Below are positions 24,222 through 32,649 of a stretch of DNA of 32,649 nucleotides, piece by piece. Position 1 is the stretch's first letter, and each line of letters opens with the position of its first letter. Made by a program: the position numbers and the translations under genes. The notes under the pieces were generated by a model that made no database searches, was not told the DNA's origin, and saw only the letters and a list, made by a program, of their open reading frames with translations. Source of the DNA: an uncultured Ruminobacter sp. (GTDB lineage: Bacteria; Pseudomonadota; Gammaproteobacteria; Enterobacterales; Succinivibrionaceae); NCBI GenBank assembly GCA_902764345.1, contig CACWVT010000018.1, positions 1-32,649 on the forward strand, given 5' to 3'.

Positions 24222-26954
24222 ATGCAAGATTCAATGCCGTCACCATTTGAATTCGACGGAACGTCTGGAGATACGGCAGCTCAAAAAAAGAAGGCTGACA
24301 GTTCCCCGTATATCAAAAATAGCGACTGGGATGAGCAGGACGAAGACAGGGTTGCTGAAAGTTCCCGACTGGCATCTGAAGATGATGTGGTTCGGGTATT
24401 CGACAATAAGGGGCCACTGTCTGAAAAGGAAGGGTACAGAATCAGACCCGGACAGGTGCAGATGGCACGTGATGTTCTTGATGCCATTTATGACGGTCAC
24501 AATCTTGTGGTGGAGGCCGGTACCGGCGTAGGTAAGACCTTCGCCTATCTGGTGCCTATTCTGCTTTCAGGCAGAAAAGCACTTATTTCCACTTATTCCA
24601 AGGCACTGCAGGATCAGCTTTATGACAAGGACATAAAGTTTCTGACACAGGTTCTTGACATTGATGTTTCGATTTCAATCCTTAAAGGTGCTTCAAATTA
24701 TCTCTGCATGAAAAACATGAGCAGGGTATTCGGCGTTCCTGAACCCCGCGGTGAGCAGGGGAGGAGTCATCCCGGCCAGGAAACGGATTCCGTTCCTCCG
24801 GTACCGGGAACCGGTGTCGGCATCCAGACTGATCTGCTGATGGGAGTTACCGGTGGTTCCCCGGCACTTAATACCGAGAGCATAAACAGAAACAGGAAGA
24901 TAATAAACGCCATAAAGAATTATATCAGGTGTGCAAAAACCGGAGAGATAGAGGAATTCAAGAACCACATGCAGGCTACGGCCGGAATTGAGGCATCTGA
25001 ACTTAATCTCGGGCGCATCGGCGTCAACAAGATAAACTGTTCCAAAAGGAACTGTCCGTTCTATGATGAGTGTTATCTGGTAAATGCCAGGAAAAGGGCC
25101 AAGAATTCAAGAATTGTCATACTGAACCAGTCACTGCTGTGTTACGGCGTGCAGAATGACGAGATGCTCTTTCCGAAGGCCGGTATTGTGGTAGTGGACG
25201 AGGCTCATAAGTTTGAGGATACGCTCAGAGATGCATTCAGTGCCGAAATCGGTACTGAATCGATTAATGAGGCCATAACGTCCGTATACCTGACAAAAGC
25301 CTACGAAAAGATTAAGAATGATATTTCGGCGACTGAAAAAAGAATTAAAAAGTCTAATGCCGACACAAAAAACTCTGCTTCGGCAAAAGGTGCGGCCGGG
25401 ACTTCCTGTCTCTCTGATGAGGAAGAGCGTAGACTCGGATATCAGCGGGTCATTCTTCAGGAGATTGATAAGGTTCTTGCTGATCTCAGACATTTTGCCG
25501 AGGGCAAGAATACGGATTCCTTCCCTTCTTTCATTGACAATATCTACACCGATGAGGAGTGCTGTCTGCTTCCTCAGTATGAGAAGATGTCATACAGAAT
25601 CAGTACATGCGCATCTTCAAGAAGCAGAAATTCCGCGGTTGTGCAGCAGGCTTCGGAAGAGGCCGTGCTACTGGATCTGAACCTTGATAAGTTCATAAAG
25701 GGGATTCACCTGTTCGGGGAAAAGGTAGGTGCCGTGTATATGAAGCTTACCGGACTGAGTGACGCCGTCAGAATCCTGTATTCGGAGGATAACAGCTCGA
25801 CCGAACTCAAGGAATGCATTGATGAGCTTGAGGAAGTTACCAAGGTTTTCATCGATACCTACGATTTTATAGGAGGTACCATCCAGTATCTCAATACATG
25901 TAAATCCTCAGGTATGATGGCATCTTCCTATTATTACTGGTACAGAAAGGTTTCGGGGGGCGGTTTTACCATAACGAAGTCGCCATTCAGACCAAGTATG
26001 GAATTTAAGAATTTCTTCCTGTCAAAGGAAGACTGCTTCCACAGCTTCATTTTTGCCAGTGCCACCATTGATACCGGAGGCGTTAAGTCTCCGGCCATTG
26101 ATCTTCTGGTGCAGGATGAATCAGCCGCGAAAACATCAGATGAAGCGGATGAGACTTCTCGGGTGGCAAAGGAAACCGACTTCAGAAATTTCAGATACGG
26201 CATAGGCTTAAGCAGTGATAACACCATATGCAAACTGGTGTACAGTCCGTTTGACTTCAAGAATAATGCCATACTGTGCGTTCCCGAGGAACTGGCCTCA
26301 TTTACGTCAAGCTACGACGACAGTCTGAGCAAGAATCTGGTATATGCCAGTCCGACCAATATTCTGAAAATGCTGGCACCCGTAATCAATGCCACCAGGG
26401 GCGGAGTGTTCATTCTGGTTACTTCCTACGACGCCTGCCGCAGATATGCGGATGCGCTGCGTAAGAACCAGGTTCTGACACTCGGTTTTGATCGTACGCG
26501 CAAGGTGTTTGAGCAGGAAAAGAATATTTCCAACAACAACCACCTGATACGCAGATTCAGGGAGGCCGGAGATGCGATTCTTATCGGCACGAAATCATTC
26601 TGGGAAGGGGTGGATATTCCGGGCTCTGCGCTGTCGCTTGTCATAATTGACAAGATTCCGTTCCCTCAGAAGACGGTTCACAGATTCATGACCAGAATGA
26701 TGTATGAATCTGAAGGAATGAATGCCTTTGACCGTGTGGACGTGACTTCGGCCATCATTGATCTGAAGCAGGGAGCCGGCAGATTAATCCGTACCGAAAG
26801 GGATAAGGGGGCGGTAATCATCTGTTCCCGTGATCTGCTTAATTCGGCAAATAAGAGTTATGCCGGCAGAATTCTGAACAGTCTCTCCTATTTCAATATG
26901 ACAAACAGGATAGACGTGGTCAGGGATCTGATTGAGAATGACTTCGGAAAATAA
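24222..26954 (+). CDS. yoaA: DinG/YoaA-type Fe-S DNA helicase, enlarged
   Basis: This is an XPD-like superfamily 2 helicase of the DinG/YoaA group, which unwinds damaged or stalled DNA 5'-3'. Walker A (Ala-Gly-Thr-Gly-Val-Gly-Lys-Thr, 99-106), DEAH box (326-329), the late Gly-Thr-Lys-Ser-Phe-Trp-Glu-Gly-Val-Asp and motif VI Gln-Gly-Ala-Gly-Arg-Leu-Ile-Arg are present. Four Fe-S cysteines are at 162, 273, 278 and 284. It has 910 residues against about 636 in E. coli YoaA; the extra length is a 70-residue acidic N-terminus, an insertion near 172-225 inside the Fe-S region, and others near 370-400 and 625-645. It precedes tsaB, as in related bacteria, which supports YoaA over DinG. Confidence 0.88.
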   Translation: MQDSMPSPFEFDGTSGDTAAQKKKADSSPYIKNSDWDEQDEDRVAESSRLASEDDVVRVFDNKGPLSEKEGYRIRPGQVQMARDVLDAIYDGHNLVVEAGTGVGKTFAYLVPILLSGRKALISTYSKALQDQLYDKDIKFLTQVLDIDVSISILKGASNYLCMKNMSRVFGVPEPRGEQGRSHPGQETDSVPPVPGTGVGIQTDLLMGVTGGSPALNTESINRNRKIINAIKNYIRCAKTGEIEEFKNHMQATAGIEASELNLGRIGVNKINCSKRNCPFYDECYLVNARKRAKNSRIVILNQSLLCYGVQNDEMLFPKAGIVVVDEAHKFEDTLRDAFSAEIGTESINEAITSVYLTKAYEKIKNDISATEKRIKKSNADTKNSASAKGAAGTSCLSDEEERRLGYQRVILQEIDKVLADLRHFAEGKNTDSFPSFIDNIYTDEECCLLPQYEKMSYRISTCASSRSRNSAVVQQASEEAVLLDLNLDKFIKGIHLFGEKVGAVYMKLTGLSDAVRILYSEDNSSTELKECIDELEEVTKVFIDTYDFIGGTIQYLNTCKSSGMMASSYYYWYRKVSGGGFTITKSPFRPSMEFKNFFLSKEDCFHSFIFASATIDTGGVKSPAIDLLVQDESAAKTSDEADETSRVAKETDFRNFRYGIGLSSDNTICKLVYSPFDFKNNAILCVPEELASFTSSYDDSLSKNLVYASPTNILKMLAPVINATRGGVFILVTSYDACRRYADALRKNQVLTLGFDRTRKVFEQEKNISNNNHLIRRFREAGDAILIGTKSFWEGVDIPGSALSLVIIDKIPFPQKTVHRFMTRMMYESEGMNAFDRVDVTSAIIDLKQGAGRLIRTERDKGAVIICSRDLLNSANKSYAGRILNSLSYFNMTNRIDVVRDLIENDFGK

Positions 26955-27061
26955 GACTGCTGTCAGACTTTGTTCAAAACGTAATGGGGTATCAGCCGGC
27001 TGAAAGCAATTGGTATCGTGCCCCCCAAAGGCTTCGTGTGGCGGTTTGTCGACGGTTGGTT

Positions 27062-27067
27062 TATAAT
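27062..27067 (+). promoter_or_regulatory. candidate -10 box upstream of tsaB
   Basis: A consensus TATAAT lies 63 bases upstream of the tsaB ATG. No good -35 box is at the right spacing, so tsaB may also depend on read-through from the helicase gene. Confidence 0.35.
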
Positions 27068-27130
27068 GAGCCGGATTCCGGTAAGACCGAGATATCCCGG
27101 TTACCGGTAAAACAGGATTAAGAGGGTAAT

Positions 27131-27832
27131 ATGACCAGGATTTTAGCGATAGACGCGGCAACCGAAGGCTGCAGCGTTGCTTTGTATCAGGATGGCGCTG
27201 TTGAGTCTGTCAGAAGCGTGTCTCCACAGGGACATACCAGACTTTTACTGCCTTATATCGATGATGTTTTAAAAAAGACTAATCTCAGACTTCAGGATCT
27301 GGATGCCGTGGCCTGCGGTCGCGGTCCGGGGTCATTTACCGGCGTGCGCATCAGCGTAAGCATGGCTCAGGCGCTGGCGTTCGGTGCCGAAAAGCCTCTA
27401 ATCGGCATTGTCGATCTTCGGGCAATGGCAATGAGAGCTCATAAGGAAACAGAGAGTGAGTACGTTGTGGCTGCCATTGATGCCAGAATGGGAGAGGTCT
27501 ATCTCGGTATTTACGCATTTTCCGGAAAAGTGCCGGAACCGGTTGTTCCAGAAGCGGTGGTTCCTCCGGAAAAGGCCGTTGAGCTTGTAAGGGATGCACT
27601 TGGCGGTAAATCATTTACGGCTACCGGAACCGGCTTCGGAGCATATCCTCTTCTCGCAGATTCCTTTGATGGATGCATTACCCGGGCATCAGAGAATCTT
27701 CCCGATGCCGTGGAAATTGCTGAACTTGCTGCGGTTTCCTTTGCTGAGAACGGTGGCGAGGAGCCTGAGAATGTTCTTCCGGTGTACCTCAGGGACAACG
27801 TTTCCTGGAAAAAGGTGAGCGAACAGCACTGA
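27131..27832 (+). CDS. tsaB: tRNA t6A modification protein TsaB
   Basis: TsaB pairs with TsaD in making threonylcarbamoyl-adenosine at position 37 of ANN-decoding tRNAs. The 233 residues match the family: Ile-Leu-Ala-Ile-Asp-Ala-Ala-Thr-Glu-Gly-Cys-Ser-Val-Ala and the Gly-Arg-Gly-Pro-Gly-Ser-Phe-Thr-Gly-Val-Arg signature near residues 62-72. A GAGGGT ribosome site precedes the ATG. It follows the yoaA-type gene by 176 bases and is closed by a terminator. Confidence 0.95.
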   Translation: MTRILAIDAATEGCSVALYQDGAVESVRSVSPQGHTRLLLPYIDDVLKKTNLRLQDLDAVACGRGPGSFTGVRISVSMAQALAFGAEKPLIGIVDLRAMAMRAHKETESEYVVAAIDARMGEVYLGIYAFSGKVPEPVVPEAVVPPEKAVELVRDALGGKSFTATGTGFGAYPLLADSFDGCITRASENLPDAVEIAELAAVSFAENGGEEPENVLPVYLRDNVSWKKVSEQH

Positions 27833-27836
27833 TACG

Positions 27837-27868
27837 TAAGAGCCGACTGTGTCGGCTCCTTATTTTTC
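27837..27868 (+). terminator. intrinsic terminator after tsaB
   Basis: GAGCCGAC / GTCGGCTC (27840-27847 with 27851-27858) with a TGT loop is followed by a T-rich tail. Confidence 0.85.
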
Positions 27869-28102
27869 TCCAAAGGTCTGCGTTTACAGGCTGAAGGCCG
27901 ATAAACGCAGTAATACCTAAATCCCAAAAGTATACCGTCAAATATCAATAATGTGACAGTGTATAATGCAAATTCCGCGTTTTTGATTTATGCTTAAAAT
28001 GTATGTTTCGGAGCATTGTCCGCATGTATCGGCTTTTATGATGAGGCTGTCGTGTGACACCTGTTCCGTCTGATAGGTTGTTTTTATAAATGGTTTCGCA
28101 TT

Positions 28103-29179
28103 ATGGATGATTCTAACGCTGATTCTCGTGGATACGGTGTGGCAATTATCGGTGCCGGAGCCATGTCACGCGAGCGAATAAAGATATATCGCACTCTAAA
28201 CCGTCCGATTACTGCCATATACAGTCATAATACGGATAAGGCCAAAGCCCTTGTGGAGGAGTTCGGCTTAACCGGACAGACTGTTGTTTTTGACAGTATT
28301 TCCAGCTTCTGGGATTACGAGAAATCATCCTATGTGTACATAGCATCAACAAATGATTCCCACTGTAATTATGCCACTGAAGCCATGATGCATGACCGTC
28401 ACGTTCTGGTTGAACAGATGATGGTATGTTCAGTCAGTGAACTTGCAAAGGTTAATGAGTGTCTCAAGAACAGTAAAAAGATACTCATGGAAGCCAATCC
28501 TACGCTTTCTTCTCCTCTCATTAACGGATTTGGCAGGGTTATAAGGGGACATCAGGTCTTTGAAGATATCGGCAGACCGACAAACGTGTGTATAAGCTAT
28601 GGTCGATCTAATTCAAAATTCGTGAGAGATGATTTCCTGCGTCAGAAAATCACAATTTCCGACGGAGTCCTTTTCAATCTCGGCGGGTATGCGATAGGTG
28701 CCGCAGTATCACTTCTCGGGACTCACGTTGAGGTTATAAATTCCCATCTGGACATATCACATGAGTATCATGTGGGGGTAAATGCGAATATCATACTGCG
28801 CAACCGACAGGGAGTGACGGCAACCATAACAATTTCCAATGTTTCCAATCTTCCGTGTGCTCTCGATATCGGTGGCAGTTACGGATATTATTTCATCAAG
28901 GATTTTGTTCATTCCCAGTCCTATCTGAGCTGTCTTAACGGAAATCCTCCGGAGAAGCATGACATGACCGCCAGATTCGACAGCGAGGCTAATATAAAAA
29001 GAAGTTTGTTTGAAACTGATTCAGCATATAATTTTGCCCTGCAGATACTGCATTTTGAGAGCCTTCTGGATCGCGGTTATGATGCCTGCATGGCAGACAA
29101 TCAGAATCATTTCAGGGAATCAAAGGCGGTATTCAGAGTTATTACCGAAGTTCTTGCCAATAACTTCAGTGATGTGTAA
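28103..29179 (+). CDS. Gfo/Idh/MocA-fold oxidoreductase with altered catalytic motif
   Basis: The 358-residue protein has an N-terminal Rossmann fold (Ile-Ile-Gly-Ala-Gly-Ala-Met, residues 15-21), the Thr-Asn-Asp-Ser-His segment (83-87), and the family position that is normally Glu-Lys-Pro reading Glu104-Gln105-Met106. The second landmark, normally Asp-Leu-Gly-x-Tyr, reads Asn-Leu-Gly-Gly-Tyr. The normal catalytic lysine is therefore missing. It may bind a nucleotide without usual dehydrogenase chemistry, or use a different residue. The start lacks a good ribosome site. The substrate cannot be told from the sequence. It stands alone, converging with the DUF4124 gene over a strong terminator. 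Confidence 0.78.
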   Translation: MDDSNADSRGYGVAIIGAGAMSRERIKIYRTLNRPITAIYSHNTDKAKALVEEFGLTGQTVVFDSISSFWDYEKSSYVYIASTNDSHCNYATEAMMHDRHVLVEQMMVCSVSELAKVNECLKNSKKILMEANPTLSSPLINGFGRVIRGHQVFEDIGRPTNVCISYGRSNSKFVRDDFLRQKITISDGVLFNLGGYAIGAAVSLLGTHVEVINSHLDISHEYHVGVNANIILRNRQGVTATITISNVSNLPCALDIGGSYGYYFIKDFVHSQSYLSCLNGNPPEKHDMTARFDSEANIKRSLFETDSAYNFALQILHFESLLDRGYDACMADNQNHFRESKAVFRVITEVLANNFSDV

Positions 29180-29223
29180 CGACGGATTCGGTTAAATCAA
29201 GGATTCATTTTATATCAGGGAAA

Positions 29224-29259
29224 AAAGCAAAGGCCTCAGAAATCTGAGGCCTTTGCTTT
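29224..29259. terminator. bidirectional terminator, 17-bp perfect stem
   Basis: AAAGCAAAGGCCTCAGA (29224-29240) and its exact complement (29243-29259) flank a 2-base AA centre. A and T runs lie on both flanks, and the two neighbouring genes converge, so it probably ends both transcripts. Confidence 0.9.
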
Positions 29260-29287
29260 GGAAAATTGCTTTCGCAAAGTAATAATG

Positions 29288-30022
29288 TTACTGTTCGGCA
29301 GGTGCCGGTGCAGCCTTAGGTTCTTTTTTCTGTTCCTCCTGCTGCTTGTTCTTTCCTTTAGCCTTATTCTTTGAGGAAGTTCTGAGCTTCTTCTTTGGAG
29401 CTTCCGTTTCGGCGTCAGCGTTCGGATCCATCATGTTCAGGTCTTCGGTCTTAATTTGAGGAGCCTCGCGGTATTTCTGCATAACCGTGTCAATCATGCT
29501 CTGATCAGTAATGGTTTGGAAGCAGTGGTTTGCACTCTGCTCAAGAATCTTGAGGTTCTTCAGACGTTCGCTTTCAACCTGAAGGATACACTGGTCATAT
29601 TTTGCTGACTGCTTGTTACGGTTATATTTGTATTCGCAGTCAAGCTTCTGCTTTATGCTGTTGTCATCGATGTGACGTTTCTGATAGCTCATCTTGTCGA
29701 AGGTTATGTCAACACATGTCTGCAGACGATCCAGATCCTGCTTTCTTTTCAGTTCCTTTTCCTGAGTGATCTTATCCTGATTCTGGATAAGGTAAAGCTC
29801 CTGCTTTTCCTTATTGGATTTCTTGATGGCTTCAAGCTGCTTGCTTGAGAATGTGGTGTCGATTACTTCTATGTTTTTTACGCCGTAAGGCTTGCTAGGG
29901 GAGTAGTGGATTGCTCCGTTGCTGTCCTCCCAGCGGTAGAATTTGTTGCCGGCATATGCAGAAGAAGAAAGAACGGCGCAGACCGTTACTGCAGCTGCCA
30001 TCAGTGTAAATTTGTTAAACAT
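29288..30022 (-). CDS. DUF4124-domain exported protein
   Basis: A 244-residue exported protein. The signal peptide runs to Ala-Tyr-Ala (residues 22-24) with probable cleavage before Gly-Asn-Lys. The DUF4124 motif follows at once: Phe-Tyr-Arg-Trp-Glu-Asp-Ser-Asn-Gly-Ala-Ile-His-Tyr-Ser. The middle is a long, charged, helical region with four Cys, and the C-terminus is Lys/Gln/Pro/Ala-rich low complexity. It probably acts in the periplasm. DUF4124 has no firm function. Confidence 0.8.
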   Translation of the reverse strand: MFNKFTLMAAAVTVCAVLSSSAYAGNKFYRWEDSNGAIHYSPSKPYGVKNIEVIDTTFSSKQLEAIKKSNKEKQELYLIQNQDKITQEKELKRKQDLDRLQTCVDITFDKMSYQKRHIDDNSIKQKLDCEYKYNRNKQSAKYDQCILQVESERLKNLKILEQSANHCFQTITDQSMIDTVMQKYREAPQIKTEDLNMMDPNADAETEAPKKKLRTSSKNKAKGKNKQQEEQKKEPKAAPAPAEQ

Positions 30023-30355
30023 CCTGTAAACGACTCCGTAAAAAGTGTATGTGGTTAATTATTTACGATAATATGCACTAAATCCTCTTTCAGTCCGCAT
30101 TGATAACCATTCCGGGGACTAAAATTATTGTCCGTAACTGTACTCATACACGCAAGCAGATGTGTATATTTATATAAGTTATACAATAATTAAAAGTGAT
30201 ATTCTATAATTATTTTACCATTTAATAAGTATTTGATAGCATACTCAATAAAAATGCTAAAACATTCCGTAAATATATAAGTAATTTAATCATAAACCGT
30301 ATAAGCGGCTATTATATATGATCTTTTATTCTTAAACATTTTTTTATAAAATTTA
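30023..30355. other. AT-rich spacer
   Basis: Very AT-rich sequence with no supportable gene. It contains the promoter of the DUF4124 gene, which I cannot place with both boxes. No repeats of note. Confidence 0.4.
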
Positions 30356-30393
30356 TTATAAAAACAGATATATGTAATACTTTTATCTGTTTT
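30356..30393 (-). terminator. terminator after the 534-aa exported protein gene
   Basis: AAAACAGATA / TATCTGTTTT (30361-30370 with 30384-30393) forms a 10-bp stem with a 13-base loop. On the minus strand T residues follow. It is 45 bases past the stop codon. Confidence 0.7.
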
Positions 30394-30437
30394 CCCGTTC
30401 CGGTGCACTCTGTTCACTGTCGGTTACGGAGCGGTTT

Positions 30438-32042
30438 CTATTTTTTCTTTTTCTTTGCCAGCAGTGACGAGTACTGACGTATAAGCTCAAGCTGATCTTC
30501 AGGACTTGCATCTCCGTGCTCTGCAAGAGCCTTTTCCGTTTCGGTAAGGAACTTCTCCCATGATTCCTCATCCTGTTCTTCAGGTTTCATGTTGAACCAG
30601 TTTTTAATTCCAGGTACGGCGGATATGAAGCTCTTCTCCAGTTCTGTCAGGTTTCGGAGTGACGGAGTCCATCTGAGATTATTGTACAGCAGGCCTGCAC
30701 TGATGAAATCTTCAATTTCGTTGTCCGTATTGTCACCGAGAAGAAGAATCAGCATGACGGAATCCATGTTGCCTGAATCTTCATCCGTTTCTTCACTGTC
30801 CGGCATTAGTGACTGAACCTTCAGCATCAGGTATGATTTGGTGATTTCTTCGGTGCCGTACGTACTGTCACAGTCAACAATAACGCTTGGCAGTCCCATG
30901 AGCTCCTTTTCGTTAATTTCGTGCGGAGCCATGCAGGTTTTGTCTTCAGCTATTTTGGCGGCTATCTGTATCATGTCTTCAGCCCCCATGAGCTTAGGAG
31001 TAATCATGGTTGTCGCTGCGACATGCTCACCCTGAGCATCGCTGAAAGTCAGCAGGTTGTTGCCGAAACGGTTTTCGGTAACGTTGACAAGGGAAAGTGG
31101 AACTGTTGCCGACTCTCCGTTAATCTGCAGCGGTTTGAAATTGTTTTTGCGGGAAGGGATAAGAAGCTTCGTGTTGAAAAGAGTGTCCTTCAGGATGTCT
31201 TCCGCACGGCTGTGAAGAACGTCGAAATCACTGGCAAGGGATTCGTTCATGTCTTCAGCCTGTCCTTCGGCATTTCTTCTGCTGAATGATGATGACAGAT
31301 AAACGTTGATGGCGGCTTCAGGTATGACCAGACCGCTCAGCGTCTTTTCAGGATGTTTGTAGTTTACCAGTTCACGTGACAGGTAGTTAATGATCAGAAC
31401 CTTTCTGTTTTCGGCCGGATCCGATTCTCCGTTTTTAGGTTTTACGGCTTCATTTGCGTACATGTATGTCTGGCCGATATGTTCGTCATCGTTCTGAACG
31501 ATGACGTAGAAATCCGCATTGCGTGATGAGCAGCCGAAATATGTAACGTTCTGATCGTTTATGCTGAAGGTTTTGGTGTAAAGGTTACGGCATTCCTCGG
31601 AAAGATTTTTTGATATGTTTTCAAGTGTCAGGGCATCGCCGCTCTGAACCAGAGAGCCTGACAGCTCCGGGGAGATTTCAGACATTTCGAATCTGGAAAT
31701 TCCGGAATCCTTTAATGCTATGAATTCAACGAAGGGCTTGCCATAGAACAGTTCCCTGATTTTCATGCTGTTGTTTACGATAACAGGAGGCGTGAATGTT
31801 ATGCCCATTGAAAGCGTGTCGTAGCGTTCAGGGTAAAGAATCATGTCGGCGGTAGAGAACAGGGTCTGCTTTGGCATCGGATACAGTGCGGAATTGGCGT
31901 AGATGCCGATAAAAGAGGTGTTTATGTCCTGAGGTATCGTTACGTTTACTTCGGAAAAAGTTTCGGCAACAGCAATCCCTGAGACTACTCCCAGAGACAG
32001 CAGCACTGCCTTATAAATTTTCTGAAGTATTTTTGCTAACAT
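30438..32042 (-). CDS. uncharacterised exported protein (534 aa)
   Basis: A signal peptide (basic start, hydrophobic core, Ala-Val-Ala near residues 24-26) directs export. The rest is a soluble, mixed alpha/beta periplasmic protein with four or more Cys and no membrane segment. The C-terminus ends in a run of five lysines after an acidic helical stretch. I do not recognise a family. A 23-codon upstream frame (32036-32107) overlaps its start by 7 bases. The own ribosome site is weak, so translation may be coupled to that frame. Its terminator is at 30356-30393. Confidence 0.72.
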   Translation of the reverse strand: MLAKILQKIYKAVLLSLGVVSGIAVAETFSEVNVTIPQDINTSFIGIYANSALYPMPKQTLFSTADMILYPERYDTLSMGITFTPPVIVNNSMKIRELFYGKPFVEFIALKDSGISRFEMSEISPELSGSLVQSGDALTLENISKNLSEECRNLYTKTFSINDQNVTYFGCSSRNADFYVIVQNDDEHIGQTYMYANEAVKPKNGESDPAENRKVLIINYLSRELVNYKHPEKTLSGLVIPEAAINVYLSSSFSRRNAEGQAEDMNESLASDFDVLHSRAEDILKDTLFNTKLLIPSRKNNFKPLQINGESATVPLSLVNVTENRFGNNLLTFSDAQGEHVAATTMITPKLMGAEDMIQIAAKIAEDKTCMAPHEINEKELMGLPSVIVDCDSTYGTEEITKSYLMLKVQSLMPDSEETDEDSGNMDSVMLILLLGDNTDNEIEDFISAGLLYNNLRWTPSLRNLTELEKSFISAVPGIKNWFNMKPEEQDEESWEKFLTETEKALAEHGDASPEDQLELIRQYSSLLAKKKKK

Positions 32043-32107
32043 CGGGCAATATTTCTCTTATCTTCCTGATCTGCGAATGAAATAAATGCGGTTTCTTCAG
32101 AATTCAT
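32036..32107 (-). CDS. possible 23-codon upstream frame overlapping the exported-protein gene
   Basis: Met-Asn-Ser-Glu-Glu-Thr-Ala begins the frame. Its stop TAG falls inside the first codons of the 534-aa gene (ATGTTAG), a typical coupling arrangement. It has no clear ribosome site, so support is weak. Confidence 0.25.
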   Translation of the reverse strand: MNSEETAFISFADQEDKRNIARC

Positions 32108-32487
32108 GTTTAAAATTTCTGTCTTCGCCTGCAAAACAATCCTTATAACGCGCGCGATTAAGGTATGAAACCGTTCTTAAATTATAATTCAAGTGTTGAA
32201 AAACATAAAATTCGAGTTAAAAAAATTAATCATGCGTCTTGTGTTTTGTGATCTGAATTCGAACTGGACGTTAAAAGAGTGTGAAAATCGAATAACAAAT
32301 ACACTGTACGGCCGTTCTTTCAAAAAAATGATTAGGAAGGGCTTTGGACAAGGTTTTTGGTTTTGTTATGAATTATTGCGAGCTGTCCGAATGGGGGTAT
32401 AAAAGCCATCAAAAACATGTTTGTTGTATGTTTTGTGGACGTTTAGCTCAATTTTTGAATAAACAGGTGAAAATGTTAAATTTTTTT
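32108..32487. other. AT-rich spacer before the tRNA cluster
   Basis: No convincing gene. A 69-residue frame at 32193-32402 lacks a ribosome site. The stretch holds the promoter of the exported-protein gene (a TATAAG near 32150 on the minus strand, weak) and AT-rich DNA that may help the tRNA promoter. Confidence 0.4.
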
Positions 32488-32515
32488 TTGACAGATAAAT
32501 AATTTTCTATATAAT
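32488..32515 (+). promoter_or_regulatory. strong promoter of the tRNA cluster
   Basis: TTGACA (32488-32493) and TATAAT (32510-32515) are both consensus, with a 16-base spacer and a T-run just upstream. A small leader hairpin TCTCT / AGAGA (32525-32529 with 32533-32537) precedes the tRNA. Confidence 0.9.
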
Positions 32516-32552
32516 ACACCATGTTCTCTGACAGAGAGCAAAGCATTGAGAT

Positions 32553-32628
<76 letters not shown>

Positions 32629-32634
32629 AAGTTT

Positions 32635-32649
32635 GGCGCGTTAGCAAAG
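32635..32649 (+). tRNA. cysT: tRNA-Cys, 5' end only
   Basis: Six bases after the CCA of tRNA-Gly, GGCGCGTTAGCAAAG matches the start of gammaproteobacterial tRNA-Cys with one difference from E. coli. The window ends before the anticodon. The order Gly-Cys matches the E. coli glyW-cysT-leuZ cluster. Confidence 0.8.

Noticed and set aside
32193-32402. 69-codon frame upstream of the tRNA promoter
   Set aside because: No ribosome site and no recognisable motif; the stretch looks like AT-rich spacer.

Overview
The window looks like a chromosomal segment of a gammaproteobacterium. The eight-gene histidine operon is in the enteric order (hisG-D-C-B-H-A-F-IE) with fused hisB and hisIE, a His-rich leader peptide and an attenuator. 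HexR lies divergent from a proteobacterial Glk, a YoaA/DinG-type helicase precedes tsaB, and a glyW-cysT type tRNA cluster ends the window. Moderate G+C, many Sel1/DUF4124-type envelope proteins and an IS607-like gene edge would suit an anaerobic gut lineage such as Succinivibrionaceae, but that placement is inference from gene style only.

Layout. 1-360: the edge of an IS607-type recombinase gene and a small unknown gene. 853-3628: a Sel1-repeat lipoprotein and pgsA, each followed by a hairpin terminator. 3912-6530: an unknown membrane-anchored protein followed by a ClcA-type chloride/proton antiporter. 6686-9669 (minus): a three-gene SPFH-SHOCT / four-TM / zinc-ribbon membrane operon, resembling the Bacillus ydjG-H-I module but without a pspA gene. 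10044-17432 (minus): the his operon, hisL to hisIE. 17650-20004 (minus): a 784-residue unknown protein whose C-terminus resembles the DUF3320 tail of large helicases. 20238-23141: hexR and glk, divergent across a 1.03-kb AT-rich spacer. 23452-27832: two small membrane proteins, a 910-residue YoaA-type helicase and tsaB. 28103-32042: a Gfo/Idh/MocA-fold protein with altered catalytic motif and two exported proteins. 32488-32649: a promoter, tRNA-Gly(GCC) and the first bases of tRNA-Cys.

How they work together. The his genes form one biosynthetic pathway controlled by leader-peptide attenuation. HexR and Glk form a regulator-target pair for glucose catabolism. The SPFH operon is a probable membrane-stress or membrane-organisation module. 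The rest are single housekeeping or uncharacterised envelope genes.

Points most worth a second look: the HisE half of HisIE appears decayed (metal-binding glutamates missing); the 135-nt hisC-hisB spacer is highly structured in an otherwise tightly packed operon; the SPFH/4TM/zinc-ribbon operon lacks PspA; the 784-residue protein carries a DUF3320-like tail without a helicase; the Gfo/Idh protein has Glu-Gln-Met in place of Glu-Lys-Pro; and pgsA is separated by about 29 kb from the glyW-cysT tRNA cluster it adjoins in E. coli.
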